Positions 1-8,517 of a DNA stretch of 64,000 nt are shown here, one piece after another. Both the position numbers and the translations under genes were made by a program. The DNA is taken from the NCBI RefSeq assembly GCF_014284305.1, contig NZ_JACOFW010000019.1:1-64000 (forward strand). The letters run 5' to 3'. Every line of letters begins with the position of its first letter. The first letter of the stretch is position 1. Origin of the DNA: Affinundibacterium seohonense (GTDB taxonomy: Bacteria > Pseudomonadota > Gammaproteobacteria > Burkholderiales > Burkholderiaceae_D). The notes beneath the pieces are model-generated. The model ran no database searches, was not told the origin of the DNA, and worked only from the letters and a program-made list of their open reading frames with translations.

Positions 1-85
1 GATCTTATTCTTTTCTACTTAAACTCACCCAAAGGTTTTTGTTTTTGCTACGAAGCGTTGTGTTCGTCAGCAGCAGAGAAACGAG

Positions 86-114
86 ATTATGCAGCACTTC
101 TTTATTTCCGTCAA
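86..114 (-). promoter_or_regulatory. Strong sigma-70-type promoter P2, reading leftward
   Basis: On the minus strand TTGACG (114-109) and CATAAT (91-86) are spaced by exactly 17 bases. An A/T-rich tract lies just upstream (about 120-160), resembling an UP element. With P1 about 145 bp upstream it forms a tandem pair, the layout of rRNA operons. The transcribed gene would lie beyond position 1. Confidence 0.6.
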
Positions 115-231
115 CCCCCTGTTTTTTATTTCATTTAAATCGTTTTTACTTACTCGATTTAAACCTCAGGAACTCAACGACCAGCTACTTGCATTTCTCT
201 TTTTTCACACCAGCATTTCTGCGGGAGGCGA

Positions 232-261
232 ACTATAGCAAGCCTCACTCCGATTTGGCAA
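232..261 (-). promoter_or_regulatory. Strong sigma-70-type promoter P1, reading leftward
   Basis: On the minus strand TTGCCA (261-256) and TATAGT (237-232) are separated by 18 bases. The bases after the -10 are GC-rich (TCGCCTCCC), like the discriminator of stringently controlled stable-RNA promoters. No gene lies between it and the left edge, so its transcript leaves the window. That it is the distal promoter of an rRNA or tRNA operon is inference. Confidence 0.5.
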
Positions 262-379
262 GTCTTATTTGGATAAATTAAGTAAATTGTTTAGCTTTTT
301 AGTTCCAGGGCCGAAAAATATTAGGGAACAATTGAATCAAAGGACTTAAAAAAACTTCTTTGATCAGTGGGCTGCAATA

Positions 380-1588
380 TTAGTTAATGTAATTAAATAG
401 TGAAAGAGAAGAAACCTTAACGAAAGATTGCTGTGCCGCTTGCAGTACAACTTGACTCTGGTTCAACTCCGTAATTGCCTTGGCATAATCCAAATCTTGA
501 ATACTAGACAATTCCTGCTTATACAATACCCCTACGCTATCCCCTGAACTATCCAATTCATCCAACTCACGCAGAGACATTCCAAAATTGGTGCGCGCAA
601 GCAGTACATTCGACAATGATTTTTCTAGATTGCCATTTGCCTGATTCAGCGCCGCTTGCAAGTCCAATTTCCCAGCCGGCGAACTAGCAGGAGTTTGCAA
701 TGCGTTAATCAAATCGGTCAGTGTTTGAAAAATATCTTGATTGCCTGATTGAATTGAAAACTTATCGTTTGGGGCTGGCGCACCTGGAGAATTCGACAAA
801 TTGATATCTATGCCATCGATGGTGACAGTTTGCGGGCTAATATAGGCTGTGCTCGGCACAACCACAACACCTGTCGTCTTGTTCGTAACTGTAAAATTCA
901 GTCCCGAATTGTTAAACGCAACTTCATAATTATTACCAGTCAAATTCGCAGCATTGCTAATCGAAGCAGTCGCAACAGCTTGCCCTACATTTGAAGGGTT
1001 AGCACGCACATTAAATTGCGCGTTCGCTGTGCGCACATTACCAAAAATCATCGAGCCAACCTCGCTAATTGGCAATTGTCTCGACGTATCCACTTGCAAA
1101 AAGCGTCCACCTTGGTCGCCATTATATTGAGCACCACCTTGGGTCTTGGTATATGGCACTGATGTCGATGAAAAACCACCAAACAAGTACGAATCAACCC
1201 CATCCGTTGAGTTCGCAAAGCCTATAATCTGATCTAGGTATCCTTGCAACTCTTTCGCAATATACCCTCGATCCGTATCGGATAATACGCCGCTACCAGC
1301 ACTAACAATTAACGTTTTTACACTTTGCAATGACGTCGTAACATTGCCTAGGACATTCTCTGCCATACCCAAGCTGTTCATCGCGTTTTTACGATTTACC
1401 GCTAACTGATCATTCAAGGCAGAATTTTGAGAAATTACTAGGGCACGAGCAGAACCGATGGGATCATCAGCAGGAGTTAAGATTCTTCGCCCCGAGGACA
1501 ACTGCTGCATATTTCGATTTAAATTTGATTGCAGCTCGCTGATACGTGATCCACCAGATTCATAAATGGTATTAGTACTTATTCGCAT
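380..1588 (-). CDS. flgL: Flagellar hook-filament junction protein FlgL (HAP3)
   Basis: This 402-residue protein starts with a flagellin-like N-terminal coil (residues about 1-130, including the PADDPIGSARAL motif) and ends with a heptad-rich C-terminal helix that closes in a hydrophobic tail. These are the D0/D1 helices that polymerise at the hook-filament junction. It is longer than the enteric protein (about 317 residues) because of a glycine/asparagine-rich central domain. It lies 9 bp downstream of flgK and is probably co-transcribed from the sigma-28 promoter before flgK. It is the last gene of the cluster on this side; no clear terminator follows. Confidence 0.95.
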   Translation of the reverse strand: MRISTNTIYESGGSRISELQSNLNRNMQQLSSGRRILTPADDPIGSARALVISQNSALNDQLAVNRKNAMNSLGMAENVLGNVTTSLQSVKTLIVSAGSGVLSDTDRGYIAKELQGYLDQIIGFANSTDGVDSYLFGGFSSTSVPYTKTQGGAQYNGDQGGRFLQVDTSRQLPISEVGSMIFGNVRTANAQFNVRANPSNVGQAVATASISNAANLTGNNYEVAFNNSGLNFTVTNKTTGVVVVPSTAYISPQTVTIDGIDINLSNSPGAPAPNDKFSIQSGNQDIFQTLTDLINALQTPASSPAGKLDLQAALNQANGNLEKSLSNVLLARTNFGMSLRELDELDSSGDSVGVLYKQELSSIQDLDYAKAITELNQSQVVLQAAQQSFVKVSSLSLFNYIN

Positions 1589-1597
1589 GACTCCCCC

Positions 1598-3919
1598 CTA
1601 TCGCCCAACTGAAAGTATGATGTCAAATAATTGACTAGCAATTTGCATCAATTTGCCCGCCGCCTGATAGGCTTGCTGATATCGAAGTAAATTCGCAGCT
1701 TCCTCATCCAAATTCACCCCAGACTCAGATTGTTGTGCAGTAAGCGCTTGATTCAGTAAATTGGTTTCGGCAGCACTAGTAATTTCTAGCTCTCGCGACT
1801 TATTCCCCACCAAACTAACGAATTGTCCGTAGGCACCTTGGAAACTCGTAGTCCCAGAAATCATCGTATTCCGAGTTTGAAGATTTGCTAAATTAGTCGC
1901 ATTACGATTATCTCCTGTGCCAGTCGGATTGGCCGCGATATTCACAACATCGCCGTTTACATAGTTACCAGAGACCACAAAATTCAAGCCACTAAAACTG
2001 ATCGTTGACCCCTCGATATAAGGGACAGCCGCTCCCGCTAGATAAGTGGTACTTGAATTTCCATTTTTAACAGTAACGTTCGCACCTGCTGGGAAGCCGG
2101 TAAAATTATTCCCAACAGAGTTATAGGTCAACTGTGTTGGTGTAATCGGAATCGATTTAGCTAAAGTAAAAGTTTCGCCAGCAACCGGCGAACCAGGATT
2201 ATCAGTAATAGAGAAACTAACACCACCATAAGCGATCTGCGCGCCACTCGTGTATGGAACGTTTACCACTTGCGGCGGAGTCGCCGTTGGCAAATTTGCT
2301 GCTGCAACTTGATAATTCGAGGTTACACCACCTAGCGTTACAGAAACTAAAGCACCAATTGGAAAGCCCGACAATGAATCTGGTGCAGTTGCAAACGTCA
2401 AATTTAATGGGCTCGCCAATGTGTTAGCTTGATAAGAGTCACCTACTGTGACAGCACTAATACTAGCATTTGCTGAGGTACTCGTAGAAGCCACAAGAGA
2501 ATCAATCGCGCCCGAGGTAATTTTGCCTGTGCCTAAATTCGTCCTTGGGGTAGTCGTCGTCACCGCGACCGCTGCCGCTAGTTTTGAAGGATCGCTAACT
2601 AAAACCGAAATCGAGGAAGCAGCTAAGGCTGTGGGCCGGACTAAAAACTCATCATTGATATTCGGCTGTATTGGCGAAGGTGGCGCGCCGTTGTCCAATG
2701 TTAAGTTCAATGTAACACCGTCAACAGTGAATGGCAAAGTCTGTGAGCTCTGCGAAGTACCATCAGAAATTCGCGTTACCCTATAATAATTGGGAGCAGG
2801 ACCCACTCCTGCCAAGTACTGAACACGATAATCGCTAGTACTTAAAGAACTAACATCTGAAAACGAGGCCGCAATATTTGCTGAGCTAGTGTTTGCGGTA
2901 CTTGGAATGCTAACCGGCGAAGCAACTTGAAAGAAATCTCCGCCTTGCGCGCCATTTAAGTCTTGACCCATGCGGTGTTGCGCATTGAATTCCGTCGCGA
3001 TCGAAACCGCTAGACGACCAAGCGAGTTACGTGTCACGTCCAAGGTATTGGAACGAAACGCCAACAAGCCTCCCAACTCACCACCACCTAAGCTTTTTTC
3101 ATTGAGCGGAACAAAGCTACCATTATTCTCATAGGCAACCTGTGTGCGGCTAGGATCTGTTAAGGAATTAATCACCTGTAAATTACTGACCTGTGCACCA
3201 ACGATCAATGGCTGCCCGGTGCCAATAAAAATATTATATTTATTATCCTCCTTCACCACGGACACGTTCACATACTTGCTTAGTTCACGTACTGCGTTGT
3301 CACGTTGGTCTAACAGATCATTTGGGGCAGAACCATCCGAAGCACTCTGAGCTCGTCCAATTGCGGTATTTAAATCGGATATTTGTTGGGCATAAAGATT
3401 GATACTTGTAACAGACTGTCCAATTTTATTGTTGACATCATCCTCTATTTGCTTAACCCGAGAGCCCAGGCTTTGAATTCTTGAGCTCAAAGAGGCACCA
3501 GCAGACACCACCGATTGCCTTGCCGCGGCGCCAGCGGTGCCATTTGGTGAAGCAGCCAGATTTTGAACTGAACTAAAGAAGTCTTGAATTCCTGGCGACA
3601 CGCCTGTCGTTTGATCTCCAACCAGATTGTTAATCTGTTGAATTTGCATGGAATAAGTTTGAGCGTAACTCTTACTCGATTGAGTCGCAGTGACTTGTTG
3701 CCCAAGAAGCTCACTATAGACTCGGCGGATCTCACCAACCTTAACACCTTGACCGATGAAATTACCACCATCATTATTAGCTTGCGCGGCGCTTTGAAAT
3801 AAGACTTGGCGACTATAGCCAGGGGAATTAGCATTCGCGATATTATGACCTGCAGTCGCAATGCCGAGCTGCGCAGCTGCTAGCCCACTTTGCCCGATAC
3901 CTAAAATATTGGTCCCCAT
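1598..3919 (-). CDS. flgK: Flagellar hook-associated protein FlgK (HAP1)
   Basis: The 773-residue product has the conserved rod/hook-family N-terminus (GLAAAQLGIATAGHNIANAN) and a C-terminal coil ending in QAAGKLMQIASQLFDIIL, both typical of FlgK, which caps the hook before the filament. Enteric FlgK has about 547 residues. The extra 200 or so lie in the middle (about residues 340-680) and are Thr/Ser/Gly/Asn-rich, with several similar beta-rich segments (for example around residues 400, 575 and 650) resembling the hook 'IN' motif repeats. It starts with ATG at 3919. A sigma-28 promoter lies about 95-120 bp upstream, fitting late-class expression with flgL. Confidence 0.95.
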   Translation of the reverse strand: MGTNILGIGQSGLAAAQLGIATAGHNIANANSPGYSRQVLFQSAAQANNDGGNFIGQGVKVGEIRRVYSELLGQQVTATQSSKSYAQTYSMQIQQINNLVGDQTTGVSPGIQDFFSSVQNLAASPNGTAGAAARQSVVSAGASLSSRIQSLGSRVKQIEDDVNNKIGQSVTSINLYAQQISDLNTAIGRAQSASDGSAPNDLLDQRDNAVRELSKYVNVSVVKEDNKYNIFIGTGQPLIVGAQVSNLQVINSLTDPSRTQVAYENNGSFVPLNEKSLGGGELGGLLAFRSNTLDVTRNSLGRLAVSIATEFNAQHRMGQDLNGAQGGDFFQVASPVSIPSTANTSSANIAASFSDVSSLSTSDYRVQYLAGVGPAPNYYRVTRISDGTSQSSQTLPFTVDGVTLNLTLDNGAPPSPIQPNINDEFLVRPTALAASSISVLVSDPSKLAAAVAVTTTTPRTNLGTGKITSGAIDSLVASTSTSANASISAVTVGDSYQANTLASPLNLTFATAPDSLSGFPIGALVSVTLGGVTSNYQVAAANLPTATPPQVVNVPYTSGAQIAYGGVSFSITDNPGSPVAGETFTLAKSIPITPTQLTYNSVGNNFTGFPAGANVTVKNGNSSTTYLAGAAVPYIEGSTISFSGLNFVVSGNYVNGDVVNIAANPTGTGDNRNATNLANLQTRNTMISGTTSFQGAYGQFVSLVGNKSRELEITSAAETNLLNQALTAQQSESGVNLDEEAANLLRYQQAYQAAGKLMQIASQLFDIILSVGR

Positions 3920-4013
3920 AATTCAGCCTATTCACTTAAAACCAGCAAGATTACAAAACTTACATCTAATGCCAAAACCCATCCAGGCACACTAAGTGCT
4001 ACCGTCATCTAAC

Positions 4014-4040
4014 TTATCGGGTAATTGATGGAAAACTTTA
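4014..4040 (-). promoter_or_regulatory. Sigma-28 (FliA) promoter of flgK-flgL
   Basis: On the minus strand TAAAGTTT (4040-4033), 11 bases, then CCCGATAA (4021-4014). The enteric FliA consensus is TAAAGTTT-N11-GCCGATAA, so 15 of 16 consensus bases match with exact spacing. It sits 95 bp before the flgK start and fliA is encoded in this window. Confidence 0.85.
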
Positions 4041-4070
4041 ATAGTGGAAACGAGCGCGATACAAGACTTC

Positions 4071-4985
4071 CTACCCAGAAAATGACTGACGAATCACTTT
4101 ACTTAACTTTTGGGCATATTGTGGATCTGTTGCGTATCCTGCTTTTTGCAATGCATGTGCAAATTGAGATGCATCTCCCGTATTTTGCATTACATTTTGA
4201 TATCGAGGATTGTCGCTAATGAGTTTCGCATAGTCACGAAATGCCTCACTGTAATTACCATAAGCACGGAATTTCTCCACTTTTTGATAGGCAACACCAT
4301 TAATATACTCAGTAGTTAAAGCATCAACTGTCCTACCTTTCCAATTGGCGTTGGCTTTAATTCCAAACACATTATGGCTAGTCGAACCATCAAGCGCCTT
4401 GATTTCTTTTTTACCCCAGCCACTTTCCAAGGCAGCCTGGCCTAGCATGAACTTTGCGGGAATACCCGTAGATTGACTGGCTAATTCAGCATGAACACCC
4501 AACTTTTGAGTAAATTCTTGTACATGACGGGAAGATGAATTGGACTCTATCGAACCAGTCGATGCCAAGATTTGGTCTGCTTGCAAACTATTCTTTTGTT
4601 GCTGTACATATTGATTGATGGCGCCCATTCCCCCCAGCGGAACCGTTGGCGCCTCTTCGGTTTGCAATACCTGTGACATTGCATTATTAGTCAGTTGACG
4701 TACCATTGCGTCCGCAAGGCCAATTCCCCGACTGGCCATTTTCTGTGATATCTGCTGATCCATCATCGATGTGTACATGCGACTTTGCTCATTATCAAAC
4801 ATGCCGCCTTCGCCACCACCTGCCTGGCGCATTGACTTCAACATCATATTAACGAATAAAGCTTCAAACTGTGTCGCCGCAGCCTTGATCGACTCTGCAG
4901 AATTATCTTTAGAAGAATGTCGTAAAGCATTCAAACTCTTGCTGTCGAAAGCAAGTTGCTCCGACATGTCTGTACGACCTATCAT
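4071..4985 (-). CDS. flgJ: Peptidoglycan hydrolase / rod-cap protein FlgJ
   Basis: A 304-residue two-domain FlgJ. Residues about 25-100 form the rod-capping domain (FEALFVNMMLKSMRQAG, then MYTSMMDQQISQKMA). Residues about 150-304 form an N-acetylglucosaminidase domain of the FlgJ/LytG family with the catalytic-glutamate region AALESGWGKKEI and the later YQNVMQ and YATDPQYAQKL motifs. It acts in the periplasm, cutting the wall so the rod can cross. The ATG at 4985 has AGGAA six bases upstream. It lies 9 bp after flgI. Many bacteria have only the capping domain; this one has both, as in enterics. Confidence 0.95.
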   Translation of the reverse strand: MIGRTDMSEQLAFDSKSLNALRHSSKDNSAESIKAAATQFEALFVNMMLKSMRQAGGGEGGMFDNEQSRMYTSMMDQQISQKMASRGIGLADAMVRQLTNNAMSQVLQTEEAPTVPLGGMGAINQYVQQQKNSLQADQILASTGSIESNSSSRHVQEFTQKLGVHAELASQSTGIPAKFMLGQAALESGWGKKEIKALDGSTSHNVFGIKANANWKGRTVDALTTEYINGVAYQKVEKFRAYGNYSEAFRDYAKLISDNPRYQNVMQNTGDASQFAHALQKAGYATDPQYAQKLSKVIRQSFSG

Positions 4986-4994
4986 GTCAATTTC

Positions 4995-6143
4995 CTAGAT
5001 AATTTCCAAATCAGCACGTAATGCACCAGAAGCCTTCATTGCCTGCAAAATTGCTAGCAAATCTTGTGGGGTTGCGCCAATCGAGTTGAGAGCCTTTACC
5101 ACTTCAGAAAGCGATGCGCCCGCTTTCAACATAAGCAGCTGCCCCCCTTCTTTTGTAATGGATATATTGGAATTTCCAACACCTGCTGTCTGCCCATCAG
5201 TCAACGCATTTGGCTGGCTGACTGTATTGTCGGTACTTACGACAATACTCAAATTTCCATGTGCCACAGCACAATTTTCTAAACTTACCGATTGATTCAT
5301 GACGATAGAACCAGTGCGTGCGTTAAGTATCACTTTTGCCGCCATCTGTGCTGGGGTCACATCAAGACTTTCGAGAGCCCCCAAAAATGCCACACGCTGA
5401 TCATTGGCAAGTGGGGCTTTTACTTGAATTACACGCCCATCCACTGCCGCCGCCGTATTTGCCCCAAAACGAAGATTAATCGCCTCGACCACCCGGCTCG
5501 CAGTGGAGAAATCTGCCGTATTCAATTCCAACTGTATGCTATTGCCATATCCCAGTGCAGAGGGAACAGCGCGCTCCACTGTGGCTCCGGCAGAAATACG
5601 CCCAACACTCAAATGATTGACCTGCGCTTTACTACCATTGGACGAAGCACCAACACCACCAACCAATACATTTCCCTGTGACATTGCATAAATTTGATTA
5701 TCCGCACCTTTTAACGGGGTCATCAATAAAGTGCCACCTTTTAAGCTCTTCGCGTTACCCATGGAAGACACTGTGACATCGAGAGTTTGACCGGGCTGCG
5801 AAAAAGGAGGCAAAGAAGTCGTTACCATCACCGCCGCCACATTTTTTAATTGCAAACTTGTCCCAACCGGAATCGTTACCCCCATTTGCTGCATCATGCT
5901 AATAATACTTTGCACGGTAAATGGTGTCTGCGTGGTTTGATCGCCGCTACCATCGAGCCCAACGACTAGCCCATATCCCATCAATTGATTTTGCCGTACG
6001 CCCTGAATACCAGCCAAATCTTTCAATCGTTCCGCACAAACTGGAGAAGCAACAAATAGGCTCGCCAATACCAAGACGAAAATGCGTGAACACAACAACT
6101 TACTAACTCTGGCGAATCGGTTGAATTGATCGTTTTCCATCAT
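4995..6143 (-). CDS. flgI: Flagellar P-ring protein FlgI
   Basis: FlgI assembles into the periplasmic P-ring bushing around the rod. The 382-residue protein has an N-terminal signal peptide (hydrophobic stretch around residues 18-35, cleavage near SPVCA) followed directly by the family start ERLKDLAGIQGVRQNQL and GYGLVVGLDGSGD. The C-terminus ALKASGALRADLEII is typical. Two ATGs in tandem (6143 and 6140) are possible starts. It lies 11 bp after flgH and 9 bp before flgJ, so it is translated from one message with them. Confidence 0.97.
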   Translation of the reverse strand: MMENDQFNRFARVSKLLCSRIFVLVLASLFVASPVCAERLKDLAGIQGVRQNQLMGYGLVVGLDGSGDQTTQTPFTVQSIISMMQQMGVTIPVGTSLQLKNVAAVMVTTSLPPFSQPGQTLDVTVSSMGNAKSLKGGTLLMTPLKGADNQIYAMSQGNVLVGGVGASSNGSKAQVNHLSVGRISAGATVERAVPSALGYGNSIQLELNTADFSTASRVVEAINLRFGANTAAAVDGRVIQVKAPLANDQRVAFLGALESLDVTPAQMAAKVILNARTGSIVMNQSVSLENCAVAHGNLSIVVSTDNTVSQPNALTDGQTAGVGNSNISITKEGGQLLMLKAGASLSEVVKALNSIGATPQDLLAILQAMKASGALRADLEII

Positions 6144-6154
6144 ATTCTCTCTTA

Positions 6155-6829
6155 TTAAAATGGCAGAAAACTTAAAAAGAAGCGCGTTAATAATGAATTG
6201 GCTTCCGCCAAGTCGATCCTCGAAGTCGAACGATATTCAAAGCGTGCGTCAGCAACCTGCGTAGAGGACACCGTGTTTGCGGCATTGATTGCTTGCGGAC
6301 TGACGACACCTGAAAAGCGGACATATTCCGCCCCTTTATTAAACGCAATTTGCTTTTCACCACTGACAAGTAAATTTCCATTTGGCATCACATCAACAAC
6401 TGTTACAGCGATGGTGCCGGTGAAAGAATTACTCGCAGTCTCTGCGCCCTTTTCATCAAACTTGGTCGACGCACTAGTCGACAAGGATGCTTTAGCGGTG
6501 GTCGTGCCGGGTATTCCAAAAATCGTTGGCGCCTCAAAGGAAGCAGCCCCAGCTTTACTTCCTGAAGATGCTGCCGCCTTGCCGGCGGAAGTATTTTCAC
6601 TAATAGCGATTGTCAACACATCGCCAATGAGTCGCGCTTTGTAATCTTCAAACAGGGGACGATAGCTCGATGCTTGAAAGATTGCCCCATTTGCTTCGCG
6701 TTGCGCTTTTGCTGTCTGTGGATGCACCATTGTCGGTTGATGCACAATTGGTGCAGGAGTAATCGCGCATGCGGATGCCAACAAACCAGCAGCAACAAGG
6801 ATTAAAATTTTCCACACTGTCATTTTCAT
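6155..6829 (-). CDS. flgH: Flagellar L-ring lipoprotein FlgH
   Basis: FlgH forms the outer-membrane L-ring. The 224-residue protein has a lipoprotein signal peptide with lipobox LASAC near residue 20, and family motifs RLIGDVLTIAISENTSA, FNKGAEYVRFSGVVSP and IDLAEANSLLTRFF. Its length agrees with the enteric protein (232). The start is ATG at 6829, or the in-frame ATG six bases later. It sits between flgG (45 bp upstream) and flgI (11 bp downstream) in the usual rod-ring order. Confidence 0.97.
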   Translation of the reverse strand: MKMTVWKILILVAAGLLASACAITPAPIVHQPTMVHPQTAKAQREANGAIFQASSYRPLFEDYKARLIGDVLTIAISENTSAGKAAASSGSKAGAASFEAPTIFGIPGTTTAKASLSTSASTKFDEKGAETASNSFTGTIAVTVVDVMPNGNLLVSGEKQIAFNKGAEYVRFSGVVSPQAINAANTVSSTQVADARFEYRSTSRIDLAEANSLLTRFFLSFLPF

Positions 6830-6874
6830 ACCTCAACTCACACATTACGACTTAATTTAATTAAAACGGTATCG

Positions 6875-7657
6875 CTACAATTGTGACAAGCGTTGCAGCA
6901 TCTGATCGGAAGTCGTAATGGCTTTACTATTTATTTCATAGGCTCGCTGCGTCTGAATCATGCTGACAAGTTCTTCAGCGACATTCACATTCGAGGTCTC
7001 AACAAATGACTGCACAATCAATCCCGCACCATTTGTCCCTGGCGTGTTCGTACCAGGATTCCCAGATGCTGCAGTTTCGACATACAGATTTTCACCCAAA
7101 CTCATCAAGCCAGCCGGATTAATAAACGTCGCCAACTGAATGGAACCAACCTGCGTTGGGGCCGTTGACCCTGGCTGAGTGACGGAGACTGTGCCATCAC
7201 GACCCACAGTAATACTTTGCGCATTAGCTGGAATGGTAATCGCTGGCTGAATCACAAATCCACTTGACGTCACCATTTGTCCCTGACTATCCACCTGAAA
7301 AGAACCGTCACGGGTATAACCAGTACTACCATCTGGCATTAATACTTGAAAGAAGCCCTGTCCATTAATCGCCAAATCTTTATTGTTGCCAGTTTGCTGT
7401 AAATTGCCTTGCGTAAAAATACGTTCAGTAGCAACAGGCCGGACACCAACGCCCAACTGCAAACCCGAAGGTAATTGCGTTTGCTGTGAACTTTGAGCGC
7501 CAGGCTGACGAATATTTTGATACAACAGATCTTCAAAAACAGCGCGGGAACGCTTAAATCCTGTCGTACTTACGTTCGCCAGATTATTACTAATGACATC
7601 CATCTGCGTTTGCTGCGCATCAAGTCCCGTTTTCGCTATCCATAATGACCGTATCAT
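6875..7657 (-). CDS. flgG: Distal rod protein FlgG
   Basis: FlgG builds the distal rod. From the ATG at 7657 the protein is 260 residues and begins [20 protein letters not shown], nearly identical to enteric FlgG. This start has GGAG seven bases upstream; an in-frame TTG 12 bases earlier is less likely. The axial-protein motif [18 protein letters not shown] is at the N-terminus, and the C-terminal coil contains [17 protein letters not shown]. It lies between flgF and flgH. Confidence 0.97.
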   Translation of the reverse strand: MIRSLWIAKTGLDAQQTQMDVISNNLANVSTTGFKRSRAVFEDLLYQNIRQPGAQSSQQTQLPSGLQLGVGVRPVATERIFTQGNLQQTGNNKDLAINGQGFFQVLMPDGSTGYTRDGSFQVDSQGQMVTSSGFVIQPAITIPANAQSITVGRDGTVSVTQPGSTAPTQVGSIQLATFINPAGLMSLGENLYVETAASGNPGTNTPGTNGAGLIVQSFVETSNVNVAEELVSMIQTQRAYEINSKAITTSDQMLQRLSQL

Positions 7658-7734
7658 TTTTTTCTCCAAATCAGCCTACAACGCCATCCATGATTCATGA
7701 CTGTAGCTTTGACTGTATTGTGCTACTAATTTTT

Positions 7735-8475
7735 CTAACTCAATGCCAAGATCTGACTGGCTTTTGTCGCATTGCTCTCGGCATTGGTCAACAATTTCAT
7801 TTGCAGTTCAAACTGTCTTGCGAGATTAATCATCGTCACCATAGATTCGACGACATTGACATTACTCCCCTCCAACATACCTCCAGCAACCGTAACCGCC
7901 GCATCAGCGTCTGGGGCATTACCGTCCGTAGTTTTAAATAGACCATCAACATCTCTAACTAAAGTTGCCTCTGGTGGATTAACGAGTTTTAAACGGCCGA
8001 TAACTTGGACGGCATTTGGCTTAGTCCCCATAGGAATGCTTGAGATAGTTCCATCCTTGGCTATTGCAATCGTCACCTCTGGTGGAATCGTAATTGGCCC
8101 ACCATCGCCAATCACATTTAACCCAGATTGCGTTTGCAAAATGCCGTTTTCACTGACCTTCAAACTGCCGTGGCGTGTCAATTTTTCAGTCCCATCCTCA
8201 GCCTGAACTACCAACCAACCCTTCCCCTGTATCGCCACATCTAAATCACGACCCGTCATTTGCATACTTCCAGTAGAAAAATCCGTGCCAACCGTCGCAT
8301 CAACAACAAATGCTCTGGTAGGCAAGCCTTCACTAATCACTGGCACAGCACGAAAAGAATCAAGCTGACTACGAAAGCCCGTCGTGGTTGAATTTGCGAG
8401 ATTATGCGAGGTCGTAGCCTGTTGTTCCAGGATATGTTTTGCCCCAGTCATGGCGGTATAAATTAATCGATCCAT
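7735..8475 (-). CDS. flgF: Proximal rod protein FlgF
   Basis: A 246-residue rod-family protein starting MDRLIYTAMTGAKHILEQQA with the axial motif TSHNLANSTTTGFRSQ. It has the mid-protein GKGWLVVQAEDG segment and the C-terminal VNVVESMVTMINLARQFE coil. These and its place between flgE and flgG identify FlgF, a minor rod protein. The length matches the enteric protein (251). Confidence 0.96.
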   Translation of the reverse strand: MDRLIYTAMTGAKHILEQQATTSHNLANSTTTGFRSQLDSFRAVPVISEGLPTRAFVVDATVGTDFSTGSMQMTGRDLDVAIQGKGWLVVQAEDGTEKLTRHGSLKVSENGILQTQSGLNVIGDGGPITIPPEVTIAIAKDGTISSIPMGTKPNAVQVIGRLKLVNPPEATLVRDVDGLFKTTDGNAPDADAAVTVAGGMLEGSNVNVVESMVTMINLARQFELQMKLLTNAESNATKASQILALS

Positions 8476-8517
8476 CGCATACTCCCGCTATCCTTCATCA
8501 CTAAAATCTACTTTTGC

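Noticed and set aside
39-281. 80-codon plus-strand open frame at the left edge
   Set aside because: It overlaps both strong leftward promoters and has no ribosome binding site or recognisable protein character.
2448-2786. 112-codon plus-strand frame inside flgK
   Set aside because: It is antisense to a confidently identified gene and its residues mirror flgK codon bias.
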